Assembly: GCF_014207855.1 (NCBI RefSeq)
Contig: NZ_JACHKZ010000014.1
Span: 1-64,000, forward strand
Source of the DNA: Comamonas odontotermitis
GTDB taxonomy: Bacteria > Pseudomonadota > Gammaproteobacteria > Burkholderiales > Burkholderiaceae_C
Length of the DNA stretch: 64,000 nt
Reading direction: 5' to 3'
Made by a program: the position numbers and the translations under genes. Under the pieces are notes generated by a model, which was not told where the DNA came from, made no database searches, and saw only the letters and a program-made list of their open reading frames with translations. How positions within the stretch are numbered: position 1 is the stretch's first letter; each line of letters opens with the position of its first letter. Shown piece by piece: positions 9,079-17,928 of this stretch.

Positions 9079-10061
9079 TCGGTACGTGCCGCAGCAGCGG
9101 CTTGCGACCAGGGAACTTCCTGTACCAGGCTGCCCTGGGCGATAAAGCTGCGCAGGTTGGCGAGCACCAGATCTGCCATGGCGCGCCGTGTCTCCTGCGT
9201 GCCGCTGGCGATATGCGGGGCCAGCACCACATTGTCCTGCTGCAAAAGGCCGGGCAGTGGGTGAGGCTCATCTTCAAATACATCAAGGCCTGCCCCGGCG
9301 ATGGTACCGTTTTGCAAGGCCTGCAGCAGCGCGGCCTCGTCCACCACGCTGCCGCGCGCCACGTTGATGAGAAAGCCTTGCGGCCCCAGGGCCTGCAGTA
9401 CCCTGGCGTCGACGAGGTGCTGCGTTGCGCTGCCGCCCGCCGCCGTGATGACGAGGAAATCACACCACGCGGCCAGCTCTTGCACAGAGGCCATGTACCG
9501 GTGTGCAGAGTCTGCTAGCGGGCGACGGTTGTGGTAGGCCACTTCCATGTCAAAGCCGCTGGCGCGCCGCGCCACCTGCAAGCCGATGCGTCCCATGCCC
9601 AGAATGCCCAGGCGCTTGCCCGATGCCCTGGTGTAGACGCCAAAGCGCTGCTGCGGCCACAAGCCTGCGCGTACAAAGCGGTCGGCGGCAGACAAGTGGC
9701 GTGCAGTGTCCAGCAGCAGGGCAAAGGCCATGTCGGCCACGCAATCGTCCAGCACGCCTGGCGTGTAGCCCACGCGGGCGCCACGCGCAAGGATGGAGGC
9801 CTGATCCAGCGAATCAAAGCCCACCCCAAAGCTGCTGATGCAGCGCAGGTGGGGCAGGGCCTCAATCACCTGGGCGGGTGCACCCATGCCGGCAGAGGTG
9901 ACGAAGTACTCGAACTGCGCGCCATGCAGTGCCAGAAACTGCGCCGGATCCGGCTGTTCGCCGAGAATGGTGATGTCGAACTCGCGTGCCAGATCGGCAT
10001 CCAGCGCGGGCAAGGGCATCTTGCCCATTTGCAGGACACGGGGGCGGGTAGCTTCAGTCAT
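9075..10061 (-). CDS. D-isomer-specific 2-hydroxyacid dehydrogenase
   Basis: This 328-residue NAD(P)-dependent oxidoreductase has the family layout. The Rossmann motif is [10 protein letters not shown] with an Arg in YHNRRP that favours NADP, the catalytic Arg is in [10 protein letters not shown], the Glu in [11 protein letters not shown] and the His in [13 protein letters not shown]. It resembles hydroxypyruvate/glyoxylate reductases. It lies between kdgD and gudD in a translationally coupled operon. No step of the standard uronate-to-2-oxoglutarate route needs it. A side reaction on an oxo- or hydroxy-acid intermediate is possible. The family is clear; the substrate is unknown. Confidence 0.88.
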   Translation of the reverse strand: MTEATRPRVLQMGKMPLPALDADLAREFDITILGEQPDPAQFLALHGAQFEYFVTSAGMGAPAQVIEALPHLRCISSFGVGFDSLDQASILARGARVGYTPGVLDDCVADMAFALLLDTARHLSAADRFVRAGLWPQQRFGVYTRASGKRLGILGMGRIGLQVARRASGFDMEVAYHNRRPLADSAHRYMASVQELAAWCDFLVITAAGGSATQHLVDARVLQALGPQGFLINVARGSVVDEAALLQALQNGTIAGAGLDVFEDEPHPLPGLLQQDNVVLAPHIASGTQETRRAMADLVLANLRSFIAQGSLVQEVPWSQAAAAARTE

Positions 10062-10128
10062 GGTGATGAGGGATGTGCCCGCCTTCGCGCGCGCATGGCG
10101 CGGCTGCGGGCAGGCGGTGGTGGGAGGG

Positions 10129-11046
10129 TCAGCCTTCGACCTTTTTGATCAAGGCAGCGAGCATGTCGACTTCTTCCGGCTTCAAATCGGCCAGCGGCGC
10201 GCGTACCGGGCCCGCATCGTGGCCCACCAGCTTGGCGCCAGCTTTGATGATGGAGACGGCGTAGCCCGCGCTGCGGTTGCGGATCTTCAGGTAAGGCATG
10301 AAGAAGTCCTTGAGCAGCTGGTGCTGGGTGGCATGGTCGTCGGTGCGCACGGCTTCATAAAAGCGCATTGCGGTCTTGGGGATGAAGTTGAACACCGCAG
10401 ACGAGTACACGGGCGTGCCCAGCGCCTTGTATGCCGCCGCGTATACCTCGGCAGTCGGCAGGCCGCCCAGGTAGGCCAGGCGGTCGCCCATCGTCAGGTA
10501 CATGGCCGACATGGCTTCGATGTCGCCCACGCCATCCTTGAAACCTACCAGGTTGGGGTTGCGCTCGCACAGGCGTGCCACGGTTTCGGGCTTGAATTTG
10601 CTCACGCCCCGGTTGTAGATGATGACGCCGAATTTGACACTCTTGCAGACCGCTTCCACGTGTGCGGCGAGCCCTTCCTGGCTGGCTTCGGTCATGTAAT
10701 GCGGCATCAGCAGAATGCCATGGGCGCCAGCAGCCTCTGCGGCCTGCGCGCACTGGATGGCAAAGCGCGTAGGGCCGCCGGCGCCTGCAATGATGGGCAC
10801 CTTGCCCTTGCAGGTATCGACGGCGGTCCTGATGATCTCTGGGTATTCGTCTGCCGTGAGCGAGAAGAATTCACCCGTGCCGCCTGCGGCGAACAGTGCG
10901 CTTGCGCCGTAAGGCGCAAGCCACTCCAGGCGCGATGCATAGCCTTTGGCGTTGAAGTTGCCTTGCGCATCAAAATCAGTCACGGGGAAGGACAGCAGGC
11001 CGGAGCTCATCACGTGCTTCACATCTTGGGGGCTCATGGTGGTCAT
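10129..11046 (-). CDS. kdgD: 5-dehydro-4-deoxyglucarate dehydratase
   Basis: A 305-residue member of the DapA/N-acetylneuraminate lyase superfamily that dehydrates and decarboxylates 5-dehydro-4-deoxy-D-glucarate to 2-oxoglutarate semialdehyde. Motifs are GGTGEF (55-60), the catalytic tyrosine in VIIYNRG (Tyr144) and the Schiff-base Lys170 in [10 protein letters not shown]. The characteristic opening [16 protein letters not shown] also fits KdgD. The ATG giving MTTMSPQDV has a GAAAGA-like ribosome binding site. An upstream in-frame start would add 26 unlikely residues. Its product is the expected substrate of the aldehyde dehydrogenase downstream. Confidence 0.94.
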   Translation of the reverse strand: MTTMSPQDVKHVMSSGLLSFPVTDFDAQGNFNAKGYASRLEWLAPYGASALFAAGGTGEFFSLTADEYPEIIRTAVDTCKGKVPIIAGAGGPTRFAIQCAQAAEAAGAHGILLMPHYMTEASQEGLAAHVEAVCKSVKFGVIIYNRGVSKFKPETVARLCERNPNLVGFKDGVGDIEAMSAMYLTMGDRLAYLGGLPTAEVYAAAYKALGTPVYSSAVFNFIPKTAMRFYEAVRTDDHATQHQLLKDFFMPYLKIRNRSAGYAVSIIKAGAKLVGHDAGPVRAPLADLKPEEVDMLAALIKKVEG

Positions 11047-11092
11047 AAATAATCTTTCAAGAACGAATGAGAGGGAGCAACCGCAGTGGTGA

Positions 11093-12067
11093 TCAGTCCA
11101 GCTGCAGGTTGGCGGATTGAACAACCGTGCGCCAGCGCTGGCGTTCGGCGTTGAAAAACTGGTCGGTTTGGGCCGGTGTCATCGTGACCACCTCAGCGCC
11201 CTGGCCGGTGAGGCGGGCGCGCACATCGGGCGTGCGAATGGCTGCCAGCAACGCCTGGTTGACGCGCTGGATCACTGCATCGGGCGTCTTGGCGGGCAGC
11301 ACCACGCCTTGCCATGTGCCGGAGGCAAAGCCTTTGGCGCCTTGTTCGGCCAGCGTGGGCACATCGGCGATCAGCGGCATGCGGCTTTCCTTGGAGATGC
11401 CCAGCAGCTTGAGCTTGCCGCTCTGCACCTGCGGGTAGGTCGCCAGCATGCCGTTCATCAGCACCTGGGTCTGGCCAGCGACGGTGTCCTGCACCGATTG
11501 CACGCCGCCCTTGTAGGGCACATACACCCACTTGGCGCCGGTGATGCGAGCGAGCTCCACCCCGGCCAGGTGCGGGGCGCTGCCGGTGGCTGTCACGGCA
11601 AAGTTCAAGTCCTGTTTTTTTGACAGTGCCACCAGCTCCTGCAGGTTATTTGCGGGTACCGAAGGGTGCACGACCAGCATGTGCGGCGAATAGGCCAGCA
11701 TGGCGGCGCCGCGCAAGTCCTTGCTGGGGTCAAAAGCCAGCTTGGTGTAGATCGAGGGCGAGATCGCCAGCGCCCCCAGATCGCACAGCAGCCAGGTGTA
11801 GCCATCGGGCTGGGCCCGGGCCACCAGTTCGGCGCCCAGGTTGCCATTGGCTCCGGGCTTGTTGTCGATGACGACCGGTTGCTTGAGCTCTTGCGAAATC
11901 AGCTGGCCGATCGAGCGGGCAATGATGTCGGAGCTGCCCCCTGGTGGATACGGCACAACCAGCCGGATCGGCTTGCTCGGCCAGGCATCGGCAGCCTGGG
12001 CAGGGCTGAGTGCGGCGCTGGCTGCAAGTGCCAGCGCGGTGTAGAGAAACCGGGCGCGGGTGATCAT
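11093..12067 (-). CDS. TctC/Bug-family periplasmic solute-binding protein
   Basis: The 324-residue protein has a signal peptide (cleavage likely after SPAQAADA, about residue 26) and then the tripartite tricarboxylate receptor motif [19 protein letters not shown]. No TctA or TctB membrane subunits are nearby, so it is an orphan receptor of the kind greatly expanded in Burkholderiales. It is the first gene of the leftward kdgD-gudD operon and has a good AGGAGA ribosome binding site. A sugar-acid ligand is suggested by context. A FadR-type operator-like sequence lies just upstream at 12087-12106. Confidence 0.87.
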   Translation of the reverse strand: MITRARFLYTALALAASAALSPAQAADAWPSKPIRLVVPYPPGGSSDIIARSIGQLISQELKQPVVIDNKPGANGNLGAELVARAQPDGYTWLLCDLGALAISPSIYTKLAFDPSKDLRGAAMLAYSPHMLVVHPSVPANNLQELVALSKKQDLNFAVTATGSAPHLAGVELARITGAKWVYVPYKGGVQSVQDTVAGQTQVLMNGMLATYPQVQSGKLKLLGISKESRMPLIADVPTLAEQGAKGFASGTWQGVVLPAKTPDAVIQRVNQALLAAIRTPDVRARLTGQGAEVVTMTPAQTDQFFNAERQRWRTVVQSANLQLD

Positions 12068-12086
12068 GGGGGCTGTCTCCTGAGTT

Positions 12087-12106
12087 GTTGTAAGTCATCA
12101 TACAAC
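12087..12106. promoter_or_regulatory. Putative operator for the neighbouring FadR-family regulator (leftward operon)
   Basis: GTTGTA (12087-12092) and TACAAC (12101-12106) form an inverted repeat around eight bases. Read on the minus strand it contains TTGTATGATGA, which shares most of TTGTATGACAA at 13184 and partly fits the FadR-family consensus TNGTNNNACNA. It lies 20 bases upstream of the tctC start, a sensible position for repression. Confidence 0.55.
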
Positions 12107-12275
12107 TTAAAATCAGAATGTAAAGGCACCGCATCTGCAGGTTAACACCTAGATCGCTCGAATCAGCGGATGAAAGACCGGGAGGAAGGCGCTGCAGAAA
12201 GGCGCTATCGGCTCTGGGCGGGTTTGTATGCGCGCCCGGAGCCCTTGGTTGCCCGATCCGAAGGGTTTGCTGCTT

Positions 12276-12347
12276 AGAGCGTGTTCACGATCTCACTCCA
12301 GCCCGCAAAGCCACTGTCGCGGCGCGAGGAGGTGGTAAACACGTTCT
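12276..12347. repeat. Terminal-inverted-repeat element, short copy (72 bp)
   Basis: AGAGCGTGTTCACGAT at 12276-12291 is mirrored by the imperfect inverse ending GTAAACACGTTCT at 12347. The interior CCACTGTCGCGGCGCGAGGA is shared exactly with a 217-bp relative at 44755-44971. The element ends five bases before the stop of the regulator gene. The remainder of 12068-12351 holds the operator at 12087 and no gene that I can support. Confidence 0.75.
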
Positions 12348-12351
12348 TGGA

Positions 12352-13158
12352 TCAGGCGTCCTGGGAGGTGGCGCCTGCGCTTTGGCGCTGAGCCAGACGC
12401 AGGCGTTCGCGTGAATTGGTCAGGTGGATGCGCATGGCGGCACGGGCCGAATCGGCGTCCTGCCGTTCGATGGCGGCATAAATCTCTTCATGCTCACGAT
12501 TGACGCGGCGCAGATAGTCCGGATCGCGTGCGGGCTTGTCGATGGACGCAATGCGGGTGCGCGGAATCAGCATGCTACCAAAGTGCTGCAAGATATCCTG
12601 GAAGTAACGGTTGCCCGTTGCCTGGGCAATGCTCAGGTGGAATGCGAGGTCGTGGCTGACGGTCTCTGCCCCGGCGGCAAAGTTGATCTCGAAGGCTTGC
12701 AACGCCTGCAGCATGGCGTGCAGGTGCTGAGGCTGGCGGCGCTGGGCGGCAAGGCCCGCAGCCTCGGTCTCCAGGCTGATGCGCAATTCCAGCACGGCGA
12801 GCACGTCAACCGACTCGCTCAACTCGCTGGCGCTCAGCACCAGGCCCGGGCTTTGGCGCGCAGGCAACACAAAGGTGCCAATGCCGTGCCGCGTCTCCAC
12901 CAGGCCCGACGCCTGCAGCTTGGACAGCGCTTCGCGCACGACGGTGCGGCTGACATCGTAGCTGCGCACCAGTTCCGACTCGGTGGGCAGCTTGTCGCCT
13001 TCACCCAGCAGGCCCTGCCGGATCTTGGTTTCAAACTCTTCGGACAGCAGGTTGGCCAGGTTGCGGCTGCCCCGGTTGGCCTTGTTGCGCAGGGCGCCAG
13101 CATCCGGGCTGGAAAAAATTGCAGGAGATTGGGGTAATTCCGAAGTCGGCTTGCTCAT
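12352..13158 (-). CDS. FadR-family (GntR) transcriptional regulator of the aldarate locus
   Basis: The 268-residue protein has an N-terminal winged helix-turn-helix typical of GntR (about 30-105: KIRQGLLGEGDKLPTESELV, SRTVVREALSKLQASGLV, GIGTFV). A C-terminal all-helical FCD ligand-binding domain follows (about 125-250), with metal-ligand-type His and Asp residues in SHDLAFHLSIAQATGN. It is divergent from udh, with a perfect FadR-type palindrome in the 65-bp gap and a related half-site before the leftward operon. The simplest model is a repressor released by a uronate or aldarate. It starts at the ATG giving MSKPTSELPQ. Confidence 0.9.
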   Translation of the reverse strand: MSKPTSELPQSPAIFSSPDAGALRNKANRGSRNLANLLSEEFETKIRQGLLGEGDKLPTESELVRSYDVSRTVVREALSKLQASGLVETRHGIGTFVLPARQSPGLVLSASELSESVDVLAVLELRISLETEAAGLAAQRRQPQHLHAMLQALQAFEINFAAGAETVSHDLAFHLSIAQATGNRYFQDILQHFGSMLIPRTRIASIDKPARDPDYLRRVNREHEEIYAAIERQDADSARAAMRIHLTNSRERLRLAQRQSAGATSQDA

Positions 13159-13179
13159 GGCTCTGATGATAATCGCAAC

Positions 13180-13196
13180 ATGTTGTATGACAACAT
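13180..13196. promoter_or_regulatory. FadR-family operator between regulator and udh
   Basis: ATGTTGTATGACAACAT is a perfect inverted repeat with 7-base arms and a 3-base centre. It contains TTGTATGACAA, an exact fit to the FadR-family consensus TNGTNNNACNA. It lies 22 bases upstream of the regulator ATG and 28 bases upstream of the udh ATG, so one bound dimer could control both genes. Confidence 0.8.
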
Positions 13197-13223
13197 ATCA
13201 CTAACCCCGGATATTGAACATTT

Positions 13224-14054
13224 ATGAGCCAGCCTTTGAGAGTGCATCGTTTGTTGTTGACCGGCGCTGCCGGCGGTCTGGGCAGAGTGCTGCGCGAACG
13301 CTTGCGCCCCTATGCCGAGGTGCTGCGCCTGTCGGACGTGGCAGGCATGGCGCCCGCTCGTGATACGAGCGAGGAAGTGGTGTTTTGCGATCTGGCAGAC
13401 AAGCAGGCGGTTGACGCGCTGGTGGCCGGGTGCGATGCCATTGTGCACATGGGCGGCGTTTCGGTGGAGCGCTCTTTTGAAGAGGTGCTGGAAGCCAATA
13501 TCAAAGGCATCTTCAACCTGTATGAGGCTGCGCGGCGCCACGGCGTGCGGCGTGTGGTGTTTGCCAGCTCCAACCACGTGATCGGCTTTTACAAGCAGAG
13601 CGACAAACTCGACGCCAACGTGCGCCGCCGCCCCGACGGGTATTACGGCCTGTCCAAATCCTTTGGTGAGGACATGGCGAGCTTCTATTTTGACCGCTAT
13701 GGCATCGAAACCGTCAGCATGCGCATCGGCTCATCCTTTCCAGAGCCCAAGGACCGCCGCATGATGAGCACCTGGCTCAGCTACGACGACCTGGTGCAAC
13801 TGATCGAGAAAGCCCTGTTCACCCCGAACGTCGGTCACACGGTGGTGTACGGCGCATCCAACAACCGCGATGCCTGGTGGGACAACCATGCCGCCGCCCA
13901 CCTGGGCTTTGCGCCCAAGGACAGCTCCGAGCCCTGGCGCGCCAAGGTGGAGGCGCAGCCAGCCCCCGCTGCCAACGACCCGGTGGCGGTCTACCAGGGC
14001 GGTGCTTTTACGGCGCAAGGCCCTTTTGGCGACAGTGAAGGCCAGCCAGCATGA
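13224..14054 (+). CDS. udh: Uronate dehydrogenase (SDR family)
   Basis: A 276-residue extended short-chain dehydrogenase that oxidises D-glucuronate or D-galacturonate to the aldarolactone with NAD+. Visible features are the cofactor-binding GAAGGLG (14-20), an acidic residue ending the second strand (RLSDVAG), the active-site Ser in FASSNHVIG and the YxxxK pair Tyr141/Lys145 in YYGLSK. The RIGSSFPEPKDRRMMSTWLS segment is typical of Udh. It is the first gene of the rightward operon and ends in an ATGA overlap with the lactonase gene. It commits uronates to the oxidative route completed by the leftward operon. Confidence 0.92.
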   Translation: MSQPLRVHRLLLTGAAGGLGRVLRERLRPYAEVLRLSDVAGMAPARDTSEEVVFCDLADKQAVDALVAGCDAIVHMGGVSVERSFEEVLEANIKGIFNLYEAARRHGVRRVVFASSNHVIGFYKQSDKLDANVRRRPDGYYGLSKSFGEDMASFYFDRYGIETVSMRIGSSFPEPKDRRMMSTWLSYDDLVQLIEKALFTPNVGHTVVYGASNNRDAWWDNHAAAHLGFAPKDSSEPWRAKVEAQPAPAANDPVAVYQGGAFTAQGPFGDSEGQPA

Positions 14055-14962
14055 GTGCCGAACTCGTTCTGGATGCACGCAACGCCACCGGCGAGAGCCC
14101 GGTGTGGCGGGCCTGCGAGCAGGCGCTGTACTGGGCTGATATTCCGCGTGGCGTTCTCCACCGCTGGCTGGCAGGCAAGGTGCAGCATACGCAGTGGCAA
14201 CTGCCGCAGATGCTGGCCTGCATGGCGGCCTGGAATGGCGATGGCCGGCGCTGGGTGGCGGGGCTGGAAGACGGCATCTACGAGGTGACCGCAGAAGAGG
14301 GCGCGGAGGCCGCGCAGGTGCGCCCACTCGCTGCCGTGCAGCACGCCTTGCCCGGCATGCGTTTCAACGATGGCCGCTGCGACCGCCAGGGCCGCTTTGT
14401 TGCGGGCACCATGTTCATGGACATGGCCGCTGCGCAGGCCGTGGGCAAGGTGTACCGGCTGGGGGCGGGCGAGCTGGCCGCAGGCGCTGCCACTGATTTA
14501 CAGCTGGGGCCGCTGATCACGCCCAATGGCCTGGCGTTCAGCCCTGACGGCCAAACCATGTACCTGTCCGATTCACACCCCAGCGTGCAGACGATCTGGG
14601 CCTTCGACTACGACATGGCCACGGGCACGCCGCGCAATCGCCGGGTGTTTGTGGACATGAAGCCCTTGCCCGGCAGGCCCGATGGGGCTGCGGTGGACGC
14701 CGACGGCTGCTACTGGATCTGCGGCAATGACGCGGGGTTGGTGCATCGCTTCACTCCGGGCGGCAGGCTGGACCGGTCGCTTGCCGTTCCCGTCAGGAAA
14801 CCAGCGATGTGTGCGTTTGGCGGCGCAAATCTGGATGTGCTGTACGTCACATCGATCCGGCCCGACGGCGTGGATCTGGCCGAGCAGCCGCTTGCTGGAG
14901 GGGTTTTTGCGCTGCAGCCGGGCGTGCAGGGCTTGCCCGAGCCTGCGTTTGCCGGAGGCTAG
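14051..14962 (+). CDS. SMP-30/gluconolactonase-family lactonase, probably aldarolactonase
   Basis: A 303-residue six-bladed beta-propeller lactonase of the SMP-30/LRE family. The metal-ligand set is visible: Glu15 in GESPVW, Asn106-Asp107 in RFNDGRCD, Asn159 in TPNGLAFSPDG and Asp211 in PDGAAVDADG. In this operon it most likely opens the glucaro- or galactarolactone released by uronate dehydrogenase. The start overlaps the udh stop by four bases, pointing to translational coupling. Gluconolactone or another sugar lactone remains possible as substrate. Confidence 0.9.
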   Translation: MSAELVLDARNATGESPVWRACEQALYWADIPRGVLHRWLAGKVQHTQWQLPQMLACMAAWNGDGRRWVAGLEDGIYEVTAEEGAEAAQVRPLAAVQHALPGMRFNDGRCDRQGRFVAGTMFMDMAAAQAVGKVYRLGAGELAAGAATDLQLGPLITPNGLAFSPDGQTMYLSDSHPSVQTIWAFDYDMATGTPRNRRVFVDMKPLPGRPDGAAVDADGCYWICGNDAGLVHRFTPGGRLDRSLAVPVRKPAMCAFGGANLDVLYVTSIRPDGVDLAEQPLAGGVFALQPGVQGLPEPAFAGG

Positions 14963-15038
14963 GTTTTTTTAAGGTATGGCCTGCGCCTGAGCGCGGGCGC
15001 TGTTTGACAAAGAAAACTGTTGAGAAAGAGGAAGACAA

Positions 15039-16004
15039 ATGAAAGCCAACAAACTGTGGGTGGCCTTGGCCGCAAGTGTGCTGTCGCTGGCTGCCAGCGC
15101 AACGGAATTCCGCTCGTCAGATATCCACCCGGACGACTACCCGACCGTGCAGGCGGTCAAATTCATGGGGGAGCGCCTGAAGGCGCTGTCTGGCGGCAAG
15201 CACACCATCCGCGTGTACCCCAATGGGGCGCTGGGAGGTGAGAAGGAAACCATCGAACAGGCCAAGATCGGCGCGCTCGCCATGGTGCGCGTGAACGTCG
15301 GCGCGATGAACAATGTCTGCGGCGAAACCATCGTGCCCACCATGCCGTTTCTCTTTCGCTCGGTAGAGCACATGCACAAGGTGCTTGACGGCCCGGTGGG
15401 CGAGGAGATTCTGAAGGCCTGCGAAAAGCAGGGCTTTGTCGGCCTGGGCTTTTACGACAGTGGGGCGCGCTCGATGTTCACCGCCAAGAAGCCGGTCAAA
15501 TCCTTTGCCGACATGAAGGGCATGAAGGTGCGCGTGCAGCAGTCCGATCTGTGGGTGAGCATGCTCGAAGCGATGGGCGCCAATGCCACCCCCATGCCGA
15601 TGGGCGAGGTCTACACGGGCCTGAAGACCGGCCTGATCGATGCCGCCGAAAACAACTACCCGACCTATGAAAGCTCGCGCTCGTTCGAGGTGGCCAAGTA
15701 CTTCACCAAGACCGAGCATTCGATGGCGCCCGAGATTCTGCTGTTCTCCAAGCGCACCTTCGACAGACTCTCACCCGAGGAGCAAGGCTGGATCCGCCAG
15801 GCGGCCAAGGAGTCGGTGCCCTATATGCGCAAGCAGTGGGCCGAGCGCGAAGCCAAATCACTGGCCATCGTGAAGGCTGGCGGCGCCGAAATCATCGAGA
15901 TCGACAAGGCGCCTTTCCAGGCCGCGATGAAGCCGGTGTACGACAAGTTCATCACCGATGCCAAGCTCAAGGATCTGGTCAAGCGCACGCAGGAAACCCA
16001 ATAA
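15039..16004 (+). CDS. dctP: TRAP transporter periplasmic solute-binding protein, DctP family
   Basis: The 321-residue protein has a short signal peptide (cleavage likely after LAASA, about residue 21). It then shows the DctP pattern, with the [18 protein letters not shown] opening and the carboxylate-binding Arg in [12 protein letters not shown]. It is the extracytoplasmic receptor for the DctQ/DctM membrane subunits encoded next. Its place between udh-lactonase and garD suggests glucuronate, galacturonate or an aldarate as ligand. A purine-rich AGAGGAAG ribosome binding site precedes the ATG. Confidence 0.92.
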   Translation: MKANKLWVALAASVLSLAASATEFRSSDIHPDDYPTVQAVKFMGERLKALSGGKHTIRVYPNGALGGEKETIEQAKIGALAMVRVNVGAMNNVCGETIVPTMPFLFRSVEHMHKVLDGPVGEEILKACEKQGFVGLGFYDSGARSMFTAKKPVKSFADMKGMKVRVQQSDLWVSMLEAMGANATPMPMGEVYTGLKTGLIDAAENNYPTYESSRSFEVAKYFTKTEHSMAPEILLFSKRTFDRLSPEEQGWIRQAAKESVPYMRKQWAEREAKSLAIVKAGGAEIIEIDKAPFQAAMKPVYDKFITDAKLKDLVKRTQETQ

Positions 16005-16057
16005 CCACCACAGCCACGATTGCTTGGCTGGCGAGAGCCGTGTCAGGCGATTGGGAA

Positions 16058-16110
16058 TATCAAAAACAATAGCTGCTGGCGCTTTCTGTACAAGCGCTGG
16101 GGTTTGATTG
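16058..16110. repeat. Comamonadaceae-type intergenic hairpin repeat
   Basis: TATCAAAAACAATAGCTGCT is followed by GGCGCTTTCTGTACAAGCGC and a degenerate right arm. GGCGCTT/AAGCGCT forms the central stem. It interrupts the 118-base gap between dctP and dctQ. The same pattern recurs at 31070, 42971, 49748, 53356 and 56471. Confidence 0.7.
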
Positions 16111-16122
16111 GGCCTCAAAACT

Positions 16123-16605
16123 ATGTATACCAAAATTTGCAGCGCATTGTCCCGCTCATGCATGTGGCTGGGAGTGATGGGGCTGGTGCTCCTGATTGCT
16201 GCGGTGAGCTGGCAGGTGTTTGGCCGTTATGTGCTCAACAACACGCCGACCTGGGCCGAGAGCCTGTCGCTGCTGCTGGTGCTGTACGTCACCATGTTCG
16301 GTGTGGCCGTGGGTGTGCGCAACTCCGGCCATATCGGGCTGGAATCGTTTCTGGTGCTGGCGCCGGACTGGTTGCGCACCAAGATGGAATACCTGATCCA
16401 CGCACTGGTGCTGCTGTTTGGCGCCTGCATGGCCTACAGCTGCGCGTCGCTGGCCGAATCGGTGTGGGAATACCGCCTGCCCACCCTGGGCATCTCCGAG
16501 GGCTGGAAGTACATCCCAGCCGTGATCGCAGGCAGCCTGATCGTGCTGTTTTCCATTGAACACATCATTGCACTCGCGCAGGGCCGCGAAGTGGAAGCCA
16601 ACTGA
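16123..16605 (+). CDS. dctQ: TRAP transporter small permease, DctQ family
   Basis: The 160-residue inner-membrane protein has four hydrophobic segments (about 14-35, 48-67, 85-110 and 128-150). It carries the WAESLSLLLVLYVTMFGVA stretch and the GHIGLE motif characteristic of DctQ. It scaffolds the large permease DctM. I start at the ATG giving MYTKICSALS; an in-frame TTG five codons earlier falls inside the upstream repeat. Spacing to dctM is 17 bases. Confidence 0.9.
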   Translation: MYTKICSALSRSCMWLGVMGLVLLIAAVSWQVFGRYVLNNTPTWAESLSLLLVLYVTMFGVAVGVRNSGHIGLESFLVLAPDWLRTKMEYLIHALVLLFGACMAYSCASLAESVWEYRLPTLGISEGWKYIPAVIAGSLIVLFSIEHIIALAQGREVEAN

Positions 16606-16622
16606 GCAGCCGAGGTCTCGTG

Positions 16623-17918
16623 ATGACAACCCCCTTGTTGATTCTGTGCATCTCGTTTGCACTCTTGCTGCTGCTGGGCGTGCCCGTGGCGTTCTCGATT
16701 GGCCTGTCGGCGCTGGCCACGCTGGCCTATGAAGGCCTGCCGCTGGAAGTCGGCTTTCAGCAGATGACGGCGGGCATGAGCGTTTTTTCCTTCCTCGCCA
16801 TTCCCTTCTTCATTTTTGCCGGTGAGCTGATGCTGTACGGTGGCATTGCAGACCGGATCGTCAACTTTGCCCGGGCGCTGATCGGCCATGTGCGCGGAGG
16901 CCTGGGCATGTCGAACGTGGTGGCCTGCACCTTGTTTGGCGGCGTCTCCGGCTCGCCGGTGGCCGATGTCTCGGCCATGGGTGCGGTGATGATTCCGATG
17001 ATGAAGAAGGAGGGCTACCACGCCGACTACGCGGTGAACGTGACCACGCACGCCGCTCTGGTGGGCGCACTCATGCCCACCAGCCACAACATCATCATCT
17101 ATGCGCTGGCTGCGAGCGGCAAGGTGTCGATTGCGGCACTGATCCTGGCGGCCATCCTGCCTGCCGTGATTCTGACGCTGTCCAATCTGGCCGCGGCCTA
17201 CTGGGTGGCGCGCAAGCGCGGTTACCCTGCGGGAACCTTTCCTGGCTGGCACATCGTGGCGCGCAGCTTTGCGGCGGCGCTGCCGGGTCTCTTGGTGGTG
17301 GTGCTGATCCTGGGCGGCATTCTGTCCGGTGTGTTTACCGCCACGGAATCGGCCGTGGTGGCGGTGCTGTATGCGCTGGCGCTGACGGTGCTGGTGTACC
17401 GCTCCATCAAGTGGGAACATTTTGTCAAGGCGGCCTCCAAGGCGGTGCGCAACACCGGCATCATTCTGCTGCTGATCGGCATCTCCAGCACCTTCGGCTA
17501 CCTGATCAGCCTGTATGGCGTGGCCGAGCTGACGGGCCAGTTGCTCTCCGAAGTCACTACCACGCCGTGGATGATCTTTCTGCTGATCAACGTCATCCTG
17601 TTCGTGCTGGGCACCTTTTTGGACATGGCGGCCACCATCTTGCTGTGCACGCCGATCTTCCTGCCGATTGCGCAGCACTACGGCATGAGTTCGGTGCAGT
17701 TCGGCATCGTGCTGCTCATCAACTGTGCGCTGGGCCTGAACACGCCACCCGTGGGCACCACGCAGTTCGTTGGCTGCGCCATTGGCGGGGTCTCGGTCGG
17801 CACGGTGATGCGCACCATCTGGCCTTTCTATGGCGCGCTGATCTTTGCGCTGGCGCTGGTCACCTTCGTGCCTGCATTCACCACCTGGCTGCCCGGCCTG
17901 TTCATGACCGTGAAGTGA
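16623..17918 (+). CDS. dctM: TRAP transporter large permease, DctM family
   Basis: A 431-residue inner-membrane protein with about 12 hydrophobic segments, the ion-coupled transport subunit of the TRAP system. Family hallmarks are the GVPVAFSIG first segment, [24 protein letters not shown] and the late [10 protein letters not shown] loop. I use the ATG (MTTPLLILC); a GTG immediately before it is in frame. With DctP and DctQ it forms a complete high-affinity uptake system, presumably driven by a sodium gradient. Confidence 0.93.
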   Translation: MTTPLLILCISFALLLLLGVPVAFSIGLSALATLAYEGLPLEVGFQQMTAGMSVFSFLAIPFFIFAGELMLYGGIADRIVNFARALIGHVRGGLGMSNVVACTLFGGVSGSPVADVSAMGAVMIPMMKKEGYHADYAVNVTTHAALVGALMPTSHNIIIYALAASGKVSIAALILAAILPAVILTLSNLAAAYWVARKRGYPAGTFPGWHIVARSFAAALPGLLVVVLILGGILSGVFTATESAVVAVLYALALTVLVYRSIKWEHFVKAASKAVRNTGIILLLIGISSTFGYLISLYGVAELTGQLLSEVTTTPWMIFLLINVILFVLGTFLDMAATILLCTPIFLPIAQHYGMSSVQFGIVLLINCALGLNTPPVGTTQFVGCAIGGVSVGTVMRTIWPFYGALIFALALVTFVPAFTTWLPGLFMTVK

Positions 17919-17928
17919 GGGCGCTGCG

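Noticed and set aside
16434-17678. 414-residue His/Gln/Arg-rich open frame antisense to dctQM
   Set aside because: The composition is typical of a shadow frame in high-GC DNA and it overlaps two genes with strong family signatures.
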